The translations under genes were made by a program, and so were the position numbers. This document shows positions 19,351 through 27,426 of a DNA stretch of 64,000 nt, piece after piece; the first letter of the stretch is position 1; every line of letters begins with the position of its first letter. Source of the stretch: Mesorhizobium sp. C432A (GTDB lineage: Bacteria; Pseudomonadota; Alphaproteobacteria; Rhizobiales; Rhizobiaceae); contig NZ_CP100470.1 in the NCBI RefSeq assembly GCF_030323145.1, positions 992,001-1,056,000 on the forward strand. The letters run 5' to 3'. The notes below the pieces were generated by a model that searched no databases, was not told the origin of the DNA, and was given only the letters and a program-made list of their open reading frames with translations.

Positions 19351-20241
19351 ATGAACCGAGCGCATCTTTCTCAACTCGCTGTACTGGCAACAGTCGCCCA
19401 ATGCGGTAGTTTTCGTGGCGCGGCGCGCGAACTGGCCATCGCGCCCTCGGCAGTGAGCCATGCCGTGTCCAGCCTGGAGGCGCGGCTCGGCGTGCGGCTT
19501 TTGGCGCGCAGCACCCGCAGCGTGGCACCAACGGAGGAGGGCGCGCAGCTGCTCGAACGGCTGCGGCCGGCGCTGTCCGAGATCGATCTGGCGCTGGAAA
19601 CGGCGATCGAGGCGCGCGACCGGCCGGCCGGCAACCTGCGGCTGACCGTGCCGCGCACCGCGGCCCACCTGGCATTGACGCCCAGGCTCGGCGGCTTTGC
19701 CGCGGCCTATCCCGACATCGTGCTGGAAATCGTCATCGAGGATCGCTTCACCGACGTCGTCGAAGGCGGCTTCGATGCCGGCGTGCGGCTCGGTGAGAGC
19801 TTGCAGCGCGACATGATCGCGGTGCGCATCGGACCGGACCTTCGCGGCGCCGTGGTCGGCGCGCCATCCTATTTCGCGACCATGCCAAGACCCCGCCATC
19901 CGCGCGATCTTGCCGACCACCGCTGCATCCGCTTCCGTTTTTCCAGCGGCATTCTTTACCGCTGGGAATTAGAGAAGGATGGCGAAGAGATCGAGATCGC
20001 GGCGCAAGGGCCGCTGATCCTCGACGAAGACCATCTGATCGCCCAGGCGGCGGTCGACGGCGCAGGGCTCGCCTTCGTCTTCGACGATTATGTGCGCGCA
20101 CCGCTCGCCGACGGCCGCTTGATCCGCGTGCTGGAAGACTGGTGTCCGCCCTTCGACGGTTTCTTCGCCTACTACCCCAGCCGCCGCCAGATGCGCCCGG
20201 CGCTGCGGGCGTTTGTGGATTTCTTCAAGGCCGGTGCTTAG
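19351..20241 (+). CDS. LysR-family transcriptional regulator
   Basis: This 296-residue protein has an N-terminal winged helix LSQLAVLATVAQCGSFRGAARELAIAPSAVSHAVSSLEARLGVRL. A periplasmic-binding-like effector domain begins near residue 90 and ends in DGFFAYYPSRRQMRPALRAFVDFF. The AKR gene starts 96 bp away in the opposite direction. The shared gap contains CTATAAAATAG next to the lysR start. By family convention it controls the divergent gene with a small-molecule co-inducer. Confidence 0.94.
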   Translation: MNRAHLSQLAVLATVAQCGSFRGAARELAIAPSAVSHAVSSLEARLGVRLLARSTRSVAPTEEGAQLLERLRPALSEIDLALETAIEARDRPAGNLRLTVPRTAAHLALTPRLGGFAAAYPDIVLEIVIEDRFTDVVEGGFDAGVRLGESLQRDMIAVRIGPDLRGAVVGAPSYFATMPRPRHPRDLADHRCIRFRFSSGILYRWELEKDGEEIEIAAQGPLILDEDHLIAQAAVDGAGLAFVFDDYVRAPLADGRLIRVLEDWCPPFDGFFAYYPSRRQMRPALRAFVDFFKAGA

Positions 20242-20359
20242 CCACCTCCCCCTTGTGGGGAGGGTCGATCCGCGTAGCGGATCGGGGTGGGGGTCTTCGT
20301 AGGGCGCTACCCCCCACCCCGTCGCTTCGCGCCGACCCTCCCCACAAGGGGGAGGGTGG
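20242..20359. repeat. second ACCCTCCCC...GGGGAGGGT palindromic repeat
   Basis: Arms CCACCTCCCCCTTGTGGGGA and CCCCACAAGGGGGAGGGTGG close the element. Inner copies GGATCGGGGTGGGGG and CCCCCCACCCCGTCGC mirror each other. It starts one base after the lysR stop codon and matches the repeat at 18116-18250. Confidence 0.82.
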
Positions 20360-20391
20360 AAGAAAGCCCAGCTGCCATTCGTTCACCAGCC

Positions 20392-20970
20392 ATGCCGGCA
20401 TTCATCACCAACAACTCAACCCGCTACGGCTGGGCGGCGATCGTCCTCCACTGGCTGATCGGCATCCTGTTCATCGGCCAGTTCATGCTCGGCTTCATCA
20501 TGGTGCGGTTGACCAGCCAGCGCACCGCCTTCGAGCTGATCCAGCTGCACAAATCCTTCGGCTTCCTGCTGCTCGGCCTCCTCATCCTGCGCTTTGCCTG
20601 GCGGCTCGGCAATGCGGCCCCGGCCTTGCCGGCCTCGGTCGGAGGCCTGGAGCGTCGGATGGCGCCGCTGGCACATCTGGCACTTTATGGCTTCCAGCTC
20701 GCGCTGCCGCTGTCCGGCTGGGCACTGGTTTCGGTGTCGATGCTGGAGATCCCCAGCATGCCGTTCAACCTTTTCGTGATGCCGAACCTGCCGCTCGGCG
20801 TGTCCGATGCGGCGGAAAACTTCTGGGCGGTAGCACACTGGTATCTCGCCTATGCCGGCATTGCCTTGGTTGCGCTGCATGCACTGGCGGCGCTGCGCCA
20901 TCATTTCTGGCTGCGCGACAGCGTGCTCACGCGCATGATCACGCCTTCGTCAGATCAGGACATGGAATAG
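20392..20970 (+). CDS. cytochrome b561
   Basis: This 192-residue membrane protein has four hydrophobic segments. Histidines are positioned to bind two b hemes: LHWLIGILFIGQF, LHKSFGFLLLG, and HWYLAYAGIALVALH near the C-terminus. It is a YceJ/CybB-type inner membrane electron carrier. The start at 20392 (MPAFITNNSTRYG) lies just past the repeat; an upstream in-frame extension runs through that repeat. The YceI-family gene follows 68 bp later, a pairing also seen in E. coli (yceJ-yceI). Confidence 0.92.
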   Translation: MPAFITNNSTRYGWAAIVLHWLIGILFIGQFMLGFIMVRLTSQRTAFELIQLHKSFGFLLLGLLILRFAWRLGNAAPALPASVGGLERRMAPLAHLALYGFQLALPLSGWALVSVSMLEIPSMPFNLFVMPNLPLGVSDAAENFWAVAHWYLAYAGIALVALHALAALRHHFWLRDSVLTRMITPSSDQDME

Positions 20971-21038
20971 CGCGCGCCGCGCATTCGTTCATTGGAGTGA
21001 GGGCGCAACACTTCGCCTGCCCCAGAAGGACAAAACCC

Positions 21039-21614
21039 ATGTATGCGCGCATCTTCGGATTGGCGGCTGTTGCCGCTTGCCTTGCCATGCCTGTCTCCGC
21101 CGCTGTGGACCTCGGCGACGCTGCCGGCAGCTACACGGTCAACCCGGCCAGCTCCAGCATTCGCTTCTCCATCGGCAAGGTCGGTGGCGGCGGCCTCGAC
21201 GGCGCCTTTGGCCGCTTCAAGGGCTCCATCCGCATCGACAACAGCGATGTCGGCCGTTCCGCGGTCAACTTCACCATCTATCCCGAAAGCGTCGGCACCG
21301 GCCAGGGCCGCATCGACGCCTTCCTGCGCTCCGATGCGGTGTTCGACGTGGCCAACAGCCCCGAAATCCAGTTCCGCTCGACCAGCGTAACCCGAACCAG
21401 CGACACCACGGCGCTGGTCAGCGGCCGGCTGACGGCGCGCGGCAAGACGTTTGCGGAAAAGTTCACTGCCGAGCTCGGCGGGCTGAAGGGTGGCGTCATT
21501 AAATTCCACGTCACCGGCAAGGTGCTGCGCTCCCGGTACGGCATGGATGTCGGCACGCCGATCTATTCGAATATCGTCAATTTCGACATGACGCTGACGG
21601 GCAAGCGAGGCTAG
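21039..21614 (+). CDS. YceI-family periplasmic lipocalin-like protein
   Basis: This 191-residue protein has a signal peptide MYARIFGLAAVAACLAMPVS ending near Ala-Ala. The mature part shows YceI features: GSYTVNPASSSIRFSIGKVGGGGLDG (read as two pieces), DAVFDVANSPEIQFRS, and VIKFHVTGKVLRSRYGMD. The family binds isoprenoid or similar hydrophobic ligands in the periplasm. Its link to cytochrome b561 suggests a redox-active isoprenoid such as a quinone, by inference. Confidence 0.93.
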   Translation: MYARIFGLAAVAACLAMPVSAAVDLGDAAGSYTVNPASSSIRFSIGKVGGGGLDGAFGRFKGSIRIDNSDVGRSAVNFTIYPESVGTGQGRIDAFLRSDAVFDVANSPEIQFRSTSVTRTSDTTALVSGRLTARGKTFAEKFTAELGGLKGGVIKFHVTGKVLRSRYGMDVGTPIYSNIVNFDMTLTGKRG

Positions 21615-21692
21615 CAGGACCAGCGATCCGCATTGGCTTTTCCCGCAATTTCGGGCAAACCTCCTCGCCTGTAAATCGATAGGAGAAGCCTG

Positions 21693-22679
21693 ATGTTCCG
21701 ATGGGGTGTTTTGTCGACGGCCAAGATCGGCCGCGAGCAATTGTTGCCGGCAATCGTCGAGGCCGAGAATGGCGTTTTGTCCGCGATCGCCAGCCGCGAC
21801 CTGTCGAAGGCCGAGGCCCTGGGCGAGCGGTTCGGCGCCAGACATGCCTTTGGTTCGTATGAGGAGCTGCTCGCTTCGAAAGACGTCGACGGCGTCTACA
21901 TCCCGCTGCCGACCTCGCAGCATGTCGAATGGACGGCCAAGGCCATCGAAGCGGGAAAACATGTGCTGGTGGAGAAGCCGCTGGCGCTCGACGCCAAGGA
22001 CATCGCGCCGCTGATCAAGCTGCGCGACAGCAAGAAGGTGCTGGTCTGCGAGGCCTTCATGGTCATCTACCACCCGCAATGGATCAAGGTGCGCGATCTC
22101 ATCGCCTATGGCGCCATCGGCCGGCTGCGCCATGTGCAGGGCGCCTTCTCCTATTACAATGTCGATCCCACCAACATGCGCAACCAGCTCGATCTCGGCG
22201 GCGGCGCGCTGCCTGATATCGGCGTCTATCCGACGGTGTCGACGCGGTTTTCAACCGGCAAGGAGCCGCTCCGCGTGCAGGCGACGATCGAGCGCGACAA
22301 GAAATTCGGCACCGACATCTACTCCTCGATCCGCGCCGATTTCGGCGACTTCGAACTGTCCTTCTACCTCTCGACGCAGATGGCGGCGCGGCAGGTGATG
22401 GTGTTTCACGGCGAGAAGGGTTTCATCGAGGTGTTCTCGCCGTTCAATGCCGGGCTCTACGACCATCACCGCATCGAACTGCACAACCAGAACCATACGG
22501 AGGCGCAGGTGTTCCGCTTTCCCGGCACGCAGCAATACCGGCGCGAGGTCGAGACGTTTGCCAGGGCGGCACAGGGCGGCAAGGAGCGTATCTTCACGCT
22601 GGAGGAGTCCGTACTCAACCAGAAGGTCATCGACGCCATCTTCCGCGCCGGTGCCAAGGAAGGCTGGGAGGCCGTCTGA
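21693..22679 (+). CDS. Gfo/Idh/MocA-family oxidoreductase
   Basis: This 328-residue protein opens with a Rossmann segment [19 protein letters not shown] and carries the EKPLALD motif ([14 protein letters not shown]), whose lysine is catalytic in this family. The C-terminal half forms the Gfo/Idh sheet domain. It is probably an NAD(P)-dependent sugar or inositol-type dehydrogenase, but no sugar operon surrounds it and the substrate is unknown. AGGAGA precedes the ATG. It stands alone. Confidence 0.93.
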   Translation: MFRWGVLSTAKIGREQLLPAIVEAENGVLSAIASRDLSKAEALGERFGARHAFGSYEELLASKDVDGVYIPLPTSQHVEWTAKAIEAGKHVLVEKPLALDAKDIAPLIKLRDSKKVLVCEAFMVIYHPQWIKVRDLIAYGAIGRLRHVQGAFSYYNVDPTNMRNQLDLGGGALPDIGVYPTVSTRFSTGKEPLRVQATIERDKKFGTDIYSSIRADFGDFELSFYLSTQMAARQVMVFHGEKGFIEVFSPFNAGLYDHHRIELHNQNHTEAQVFRFPGTQQYRREVETFARAAQGGKERIFTLEESVLNQKVIDAIFRAGAKEGWEAV

Positions 22680-22756
22680 TACACCAATCTTAGCCGGTAA
22701 TTTCATGGGAGAAGGGCATTGTGCATGCGGACGCCCTTCCTGTTGAACTGACGATC

Positions 22757-23604
22757 TCACGCGCCTCTGAGCGTCAGGTGCAAGGTCTCGGCGAAGCGGT
22801 CGGGATAGGGCGCAAAGCCCATATGGTCGCCGGGGAAGGCGGCGCGCTTGCTGCCGAGCCTGTCGGCCAGCGCCTTGCCCATGCCGTCGATCGGCTGGCC
22901 GATGGACTCTTCGCCGATGCCGACCACGACCGGGCGGCCGCGCAGCGCCTCGATATCAGGACGGTAGAGCGACAGCGGCATGACGCCATGCGCCAGCCAG
23001 TATTCGAAATTGCCGCTGACCCTGGCAAACGTCTCGGCCTCCTCGGGCGACGGTTCGAACGAAGGCGGTCCGTCCTGCGGCCCGGCTTCATCCTGACCCG
23101 GCCCTTCCGACAGGCTGTTCTCGCTGAAGAATTTCTGCATCGCCGCCTCGACACCCTGGCTGCGATAGGTGTCGTGCAGGTCGCGCATGCCGGCCAGTGA
23201 CGGCGACGGGTCGTCGAGCAGCATCATGCTGGGCGGCTCATGCGCGACCAGCGCACGAACCCGGCCGGGATGGCGGGCGGCGAGGTTGAGCCCGATCTGG
23301 GCGCCGCCGCTGGTGCCGAACACATAGGCCGGCCGGCGCCAAGCGCCTCGATCAATCGCGCGGCATCGTCGCCATGGACATCGAGGTCCTGCTCTTGCGG
23401 CTCTCCGTCAAAGGTGCTGCGCGAACTGCCGCGCGGATCATAGGCGACCACCGTGTAGCGGTCGGCGAGGTGGCCCGCGACATCGGCGAAGACGCCGGCG
23501 TCCTGCGGTCCGCCGGGGATTATCAACAGTACGGGGCCGGAACCGCGCATCTCATAATAGAGGCTGGCGCCCGGTACTTTCAGCGTCGACGTTTGGGGGG
23601 TCAT
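22757..23604 (-). pseudogene. alpha/beta hydrolase disrupted by a frameshift
   Basis: Two overlapping frames together make one alpha/beta hydrolase. The first, from ATG 23604 (AGGAGAG upstream), contains LLIIPGGPQDAGVF and VVAYDPRGSSRS and ends its homology at LIEALGAG. The second resumes at YVFGTSGGAQIGLNLAARHP with the nucleophile elbow and later GDHMGF. They join if one C is restored in the GGCCGGCCGGC run at 23327-23337. Full length would be about 282 residues. Either the gene is a young pseudogene or the deletion is a sequencing error. Confidence 0.82.
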
Positions 23605-23657
23605 GTCCATCTCTCCTGTTGTTCTCATGTCAAAGTTCGGGTTTGCGCCGGGTCCGA

Positions 23658-24023
23658 TCATTTGCCGGTCACAACCATGAGGTTGCCCTCGCTGTCGCGG
23701 AATTCGGCGACCGTGCGGCCCGGCTGCCAAGGCGCTTCCTGCGGCTCGGTGATGATTTCGACGCCGCGCGCCTTCAGGCCCGCGACCGTTGCCTCGACAT
23801 CGCCATCAACGAGCACCAGCACGGGCTCAGTGCCCGGCGTGTCATCGGGGCGTTTGACGAAATGCAAATTGGTGACGGCGCCGGGAAATGTCAGCTCGAT
23901 CCAGCGCCAGCCGGTGTCGCCCATCAGCTGGTCCGCCGACACCTGGCAAGCAAGATGGCCGGTGTAGAAGGCCTTGGCGCGGTCCTGGTCGAACACCGGC
24001 AATTCGGCAAACTGGATGTGCAT
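23658..24023 (-). CDS. VOC-family protein (bleomycin-resistance/glyoxalase-like)
   Basis: This 121-residue protein begins MHIQFAELPVFDQDRAKAFY. It includes GWRWIELTFPGAVTNLHFV and ends in WQPGRTVAEFRDSEGNLMVV, a standard VOC fold. AGGAGAG lies upstream of the ATG at 24023. The in-frame extension to 24641 overlaps the divergent ECF unit and is not coding. It lies 53 bp before the hydrolase and is probably cotranscribed with it. It may bind an antibiotic or a small electrophile; the ligand is unknown. Confidence 0.9.
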   Translation of the reverse strand: MHIQFAELPVFDQDRAKAFYTGHLACQVSADQLMGDTGWRWIELTFPGAVTNLHFVKRPDDTPGTEPVLVLVDGDVEATVAGLKARGVEIITEPQEAPWQPGRTVAEFRDSEGNLMVVTGK

Positions 24024-24170
24024 GATGGGTCTCTCCTGCTCCTGGACGGCTGCCGCGCAGCCGTCGACGGGAAAGACGATCCGGACGATCGAAAAGATTC
24101 GCCGGGCGACGAATCTTTTCGAGGCCGCGAAACGTCTTCTCCGTGCAGAGTTGAAAAACAGGAGACGACA

Positions 24171-24479
24171 ATGGGCTACAATCTCATCCGCTACGGCGTG
24201 AAGGACGAAAGCATCGCCGAGAACCGTATGCTGGTTGCACAGGTGTTCGAGGCACTCGACGACACGAAGCCGCAATCCGTGCGCTACCTCGTCCTGGAAC
24301 TGGAGAATGGCGAGTTCATCCATCTTGTCAGCCAGGATGGCGACGGCCTGACGGGGCTCGCAGCCTTCAAGGCCTTCAGCGCCGATCATGCCGGGCGCCG
24401 CTCGACGCCGCTTGCCAGATCGCCGGCAAAGATCGTCGGCAATTATCGTATGCTGGCCGGCGAGGTCGTGCCGGCTTGA
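24171..24479 (+). CDS. small ABM-like (dimeric alpha/beta barrel) protein
   Basis: This 102-residue protein begins MGYNLIRYGVKDESIAENRM and contains SVRYLVLELENGEFIHLVSQ and KIVGNYRMLAG. The strand/helix pattern resembles small antibiotic-biosynthesis-monooxygenase-type barrels; the assignment is by pattern only. AGGAGA precedes the ATG. It lies 32 bp upstream of the ECF sigma factor gene and likely forms an operon with it. Confidence 0.75.
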   Translation: MGYNLIRYGVKDESIAENRMLVAQVFEALDDTKPQSVRYLVLELENGEFIHLVSQDGDGLTGLAAFKAFSADHAGRRSTPLARSPAKIVGNYRMLAGEVVPA

Positions 24480-24511
24480 ATGCGAAGACCGGCATTTAGG
24501 GAACGGACAGG

Positions 24512-25402
24512 ATGAACACAGCAAAACTCGACCGCGTTGCCCTGGAGGCGATGCTCGGCTCCTTGCGACCGAAGCTGCACCGCTACTGCGCCCGCATGGC
24601 CGGCTCGGTGATCGATGGCGAGGACATCGTCCAGGAGACACTGATCAAGGCACTGCAGGCCATCGACGGCGACGCCGCCGTCGAGCATCCGGAGCAATGG
24701 CTGTTCCGCATAGCCCACAATGCCGCGCAGGATCATCTGCGCCGGCGCCAGCGGGAGCAGGCGCGCATGAGCGAGACCGACATGACGACGATCGAAGACC
24801 CCTCCGCCAGCGCCGATGCGAGGCTCGCCACCGCCGCCAGCCTGCGAAGCTTCATGCAGCTGGCAACAGTGCAGCGCAGCGCCGTGATCCTTATCGACGT
24901 GCTTGGCCTCAGCCTGCACGAAACCTGCGAAGTGTCCGGCGCGACGCTGGCCGCGACCAAGGCAGCGCTGCATCGCGGGCGGTCGCAGCTGCGCCTACTG
25001 GCGTCACAGGACGAGCAGGCGCCTGCCCCAAAGCTCGACGCCGGTGACGAGCGGCGCCTGCGCCGCTATGTCGACCTGTTCAACGCGCGCGACTTCGACG
25101 CCGTGCGCGCGTTGATCGCCGAGGATATCCAGCTTGAAGTCGTCAACCGCACCCGCATGCGCGGCAAGGCGCAGGTTTCCAACTATTTCGGCAATTACGA
25201 CCGTGTCCAGGACTGGGCGCTGTCGCTCGGCTTCGTCGACCGCAGGCCGGCCATCCTGATCCGCAACCCGCAAACGGGAGATGACGCCGTGCGCGGCTTC
25301 ATGCTGGTCGACTGGCAGGATGGAAAGGTCAGCCATATCCGCGATTTCCGCTACGCGCCCTATTGCCTTGCCGATGCGGACATCCGCTTCATCGACGAGT
25401 AA
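24512..25402 (+). CDS. ECF sigma factor with C-terminal SnoaL-like domain
   Basis: The 296-residue protein has sigma region 2 at residues 20-90 (RYCARMAGSVIDGEDIVQET, then HPEQWLFRIAHNAAQDHLRR). Region 4 lies at about 110-165 (RSAVILIDVLGLSLHETCEV). A SnoaL/NTF2-like tail follows from about 185 (RRYVDLFNARDFDAVRALIA). In ECF groups with such tails, the fused domain replaces a separate anti-sigma factor in controlling activity. Targets are not evident, but the operon partner and the divergent VOC-hydrolase pair are candidates. Confidence 0.92.
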   Translation: MNTAKLDRVALEAMLGSLRPKLHRYCARMAGSVIDGEDIVQETLIKALQAIDGDAAVEHPEQWLFRIAHNAAQDHLRRRQREQARMSETDMTTIEDPSASADARLATAASLRSFMQLATVQRSAVILIDVLGLSLHETCEVSGATLAATKAALHRGRSQLRLLASQDEQAPAPKLDAGDERRLRRYVDLFNARDFDAVRALIAEDIQLEVVNRTRMRGKAQVSNYFGNYDRVQDWALSLGFVDRRPAILIRNPQTGDDAVRGFMLVDWQDGKVSHIRDFRYAPYCLADADIRFIDE

Positions 25403-25432
25403 GCATCGGCCAGAGAGCGCGGACTTCGCGCC

Positions 25433-26161
25433 TCAGGCGAAGCTTTGCAAATTGGCGTCCTGCAGCTTGGAGCCGGCGAGCAAGGCCTCGAGCACCTGCT
25501 TCTTGAGCGACAGGCACTGCGAGCGGGCAAGCTTTGCGATGGCCGAGACTTCGGCCAGCTCGCAGGCAAGCACCAACTCCTTCTGCTGGCCGATGATCGC
25601 TTGCGTGAAGTCGCGCGATTTGAAGCCGAGATGGAGGACACGCTCCGACTGGTCGAGCGTTTGGTCGAGCAGGCGAACCAGCCGCAGATTGCCGGAGAGT
25701 TCAGCCAGGGCCAGGCGAAAGGCGCGGTCGGCCGCCAGAAAGGCGACATGGCTGCGCAGCGTCTCCGGCTTCAGCACCTTCTGCGCCGCCAGCCTGATGT
25801 CGTCGAGCCCGCGTTCGGTGAGGTTTGCCGCGGCCACCCGGAACACTTCCGGTTCGATCAGGCTGCGGAGGTCGAAGATCTCGTTGACGTCGCGCAGGCT
25901 AAGCGGTGCGATGACATAACCGCGGCGCGGCTCGCTCTTGATCAGCCCTTCCTGCGTCAGGCGGGCCAAAGCCGAGCGGATCGTCGCCTTCCTGATCTGG
26001 TAGCGGTCGCCGATCTGCTTTTCGGTCAGGCTTTCGCCGGGTTGCAGGACGCAGGCGACGATGTCGCTCTTCAGCTGCTCATAAGCTTCCTCGCTGCGCA
26101 ATATGTCGGCGGTCGACGGCGCCTTGACGGCGGACGGTGACACTGATTTCGGAAGAGCCAT
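25433..26161 (-). CDS. GntR-family regulator, FCD subfamily
   Basis: This 242-residue protein has a winged helix near residues 25-90 (AYEQLKSDIVACVLQPGES, KQIGDRYQIRKATIRSALAR). An all-helical FCD effector domain follows (VNEIFDLRSLIEPEVFRVAA). I choose the ATG at 26161 (MALPKSV). The frame is open to 26263, but that stretch encodes a tandem-repeat tract. The cupin gene at 26322 is divergent and the likely target. FCD domains usually bind small organic acids. Confidence 0.92.
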   Translation of the reverse strand: MALPKSVSPSAVKAPSTADILRSEEAYEQLKSDIVACVLQPGESLTEKQIGDRYQIRKATIRSALARLTQEGLIKSEPRRGYVIAPLSLRDVNEIFDLRSLIEPEVFRVAAANLTERGLDDIRLAAQKVLKPETLRSHVAFLAADRAFRLALAELSGNLRLVRLLDQTLDQSERVLHLGFKSRDFTQAIIGQQKELVLACELAEVSAIAKLARSQCLSLKKQVLEALLAGSKLQDANLQSFA

Positions 26162-26162
26162 A

Positions 26163-26235
26163 TCTGCCTGCCCGTTTGGTCTGCCCGTTTGGTCTGCCCG
26201 CGTGGTCTGCCCGCGTAGTCTGCTTGCCCGTTTCG
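26163..26235. repeat. tandem 13-bp repeats between gntR and the cupin gene
   Basis: The unit TCTGCCCG(TT/CG)TGG occurs at 26180, 26193 and 26206. Two 17-bp variants, with four extra bases (TCTGCCTGCCCGTTTGG and TCTGCTTGCCCGTTTCG), lie at 26163 and 26219. The array lies immediately upstream of the gntR start and next to the cupin promoter, so it could be a multi-site operator or simply slippage-derived. Confidence 0.85.
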
Positions 26236-26244
26236 ACCATCCGG

Positions 26245-26273
26245 TTGACGGGTCTGTCGGCATTCGCTAGACT
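26245..26273 (+). promoter_or_regulatory. predicted promoter of cupin gene
   Basis: TTGACG at 26245-26250, a 17-bp spacer, and TAGACT at 26268-26273. This is a good match to the sigma-70 consensus, about 50 bp upstream of the ATG at 26322 and adjacent to the 13-bp repeat array. Confidence 0.65.
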
Positions 26274-26321
26274 GAGCATCTCAGCTGTATTGGTTGAGCT
26301 TCCCAATGGAGATGACGACAA

Positions 26322-26864
26322 ATGTCTCTTGCCGCCAACTCGCCTCTCTACGCCGTAACCGCCGGTATCGTCAACGCAGCCAAAGGTGCTCATGCCATCG
26401 AACGGGTCAAGGCGGTGCTGCGCGAACACACCGACCGCTTCCATGCATCAGGCGTGCTCGCGCATGAGGAAGACGACGATGAGGTGCTGCTGCATGCCAG
26501 CCCTGACTTGACCATCTACCACATCACGCTGTCGCCCGGCCTGCGGTACCCGCCGCACAACCATCTGATGGATGCGCTGATCGGCATCTACAAGGGTAGC
26601 GAGACCAACTTCATCTATCCCGTCGACGGCAGCGAGATCGATGCGCCGGAACGCCACGACATCGCGGCGCCCGCGGTGGTGCACATGACCCCTGATACTG
26701 TGCACGCGGTGGCCAACACCGGCAGCGCCCGCTCAGGCGCACTGCATGTCTATCTCGGCAATCTGACGGAGACCCACCGCCACATGTGGAGCCCGGACAG
26801 CACCCACGCCGAGCCGTTCGACAATGAGCGGTATCTGGCTGGGGCGAGGCCGATTGGGCCCTGA
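26322..26864 (+). CDS. cupin-fold protein (cysteine-dioxygenase-like)
   Basis: This 180-residue protein has a cupin core with a possible metal site: YHITLSPGLRYPPHNHLMDALIGIYKG (two histidines in PPHNH), a following glutamate in GSETNFIY, and VVHMTPDTVHAV. It resembles the single-domain metal enzymes related to cysteine dioxygenase, but the substrate is unknown. It is divergent from a GntR gene that probably regulates it. Confidence 0.87.
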   Translation: MSLAANSPLYAVTAGIVNAAKGAHAIERVKAVLREHTDRFHASGVLAHEEDDDEVLLHASPDLTIYHITLSPGLRYPPHNHLMDALIGIYKGSETNFIYPVDGSEIDAPERHDIAAPAVVHMTPDTVHAVANTGSARSGALHVYLGNLTETHRHMWSPDSTHAEPFDNERYLAGARPIGP

Positions 26865-26960
26865 CCGGGAAAGCGGAAGAAAAGTGAGCCTGCTGCGCAG
26901 CGGCGCGAGCGAGCGTTCTGCGTCGCCGCGCCCAGATAACAGTCCCCGCGTACCGGCCAT

Positions 26961-27122
26961 TTCAAGACATCGCAGCGAGTTTATAGCGCAGTCAGGCTGA
27001 CGACTGGGGTAATAAATGAAGAAGCCCGGAGGCGGCGTCCAGTTCTCCAGCACTCGAATGAGGCGGTGCTCGGCAACGTGTTCCGCGACCTGCTCTTCAT
27101 ATGTGAGGCCAAGACCGGCTAG
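26961..27122 (-). pseudogene. LysR regulator C-terminal fragment
   Basis: The reverse-strand frame encodes GLGLTYEEQVAEHVAEHRLI, then RVLENWTPPPGFFIYYPSRQ. This aligns well with the end of the intact LysR protein at 20241 (GAGLAFVFDDYVRAPLADGRLIRVLEDW, then GFFAYYPSRR; quoted in parts). No N-terminal DNA-binding domain exists, because the tRNA-Arg gene begins 33 bp upstream. Small losses inside the motif also suggest decay. Confidence 0.7.
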
Positions 27123-27154
27123 CGGATCGCAGGAAATCACAGTTTCGGCGGAAA

Positions 27155-27231
27155 TGGCGCGCCCGAAGAGATTCGAACTCCTGACCCCCAGATTCGTAGT
27201 CTGGTGCTCTATCCAGCTGAGCTACGGGCGC
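27155..27231 (-). tRNA. tRNA-Arg (anticodon ACG)
   Basis: This is a 77-nt cloverleaf on the reverse strand. The acceptor GCGCCCG pairs with CGGGCGC, and the D-arm GCTC...GAGC is present. The anticodon stem CCAGA/TCTGG holds the loop CTACGAA, so the anticodon is ACG. The T-arm contains TTCGAAT, and CCA is encoded. The A at position 34 would be edited to inosine and read CGU, CGC and CGA. Confidence 0.97.
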
Positions 27232-27426
27232 GCAACAGGCCATGCTTTACATAGCCCCGCTAACCGATCCTGACGACCGGCCGCGACAAGACGTGTTCCC
27301 TAGCGACTGAATTTCCGAAAAGCAAGCCAATCCGGCAAAAGTTTTGTCGCAGCTGCTTTCGACGGTGCCGATCAAGGTGTGCTGAGATTCAGCTCAGTCC
27401 GGCTTCGGCTGAATATCAAATACAGC

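Noticed and set aside
20142..21614. A 490-codon open frame running from the lysR end through cytochrome b561 into yceI
   Set aside because: Only its last 191 codons (from 21039) are real YceI. The rest is an alternative frame of lysR and cytochrome b561 and includes a palindromic repeat.
26163..26235. A CRISPR-like short repeat array
   Set aside because: The units are 13 bp, directly adjacent without unique spacers. It is a tandem repeat rather than a CRISPR array.
27016..27273. An 85-codon forward frame over the tRNA-Arg region
   Set aside because: It reads antisense through a complete tRNA gene and a LysR fragment, so it is not coding.
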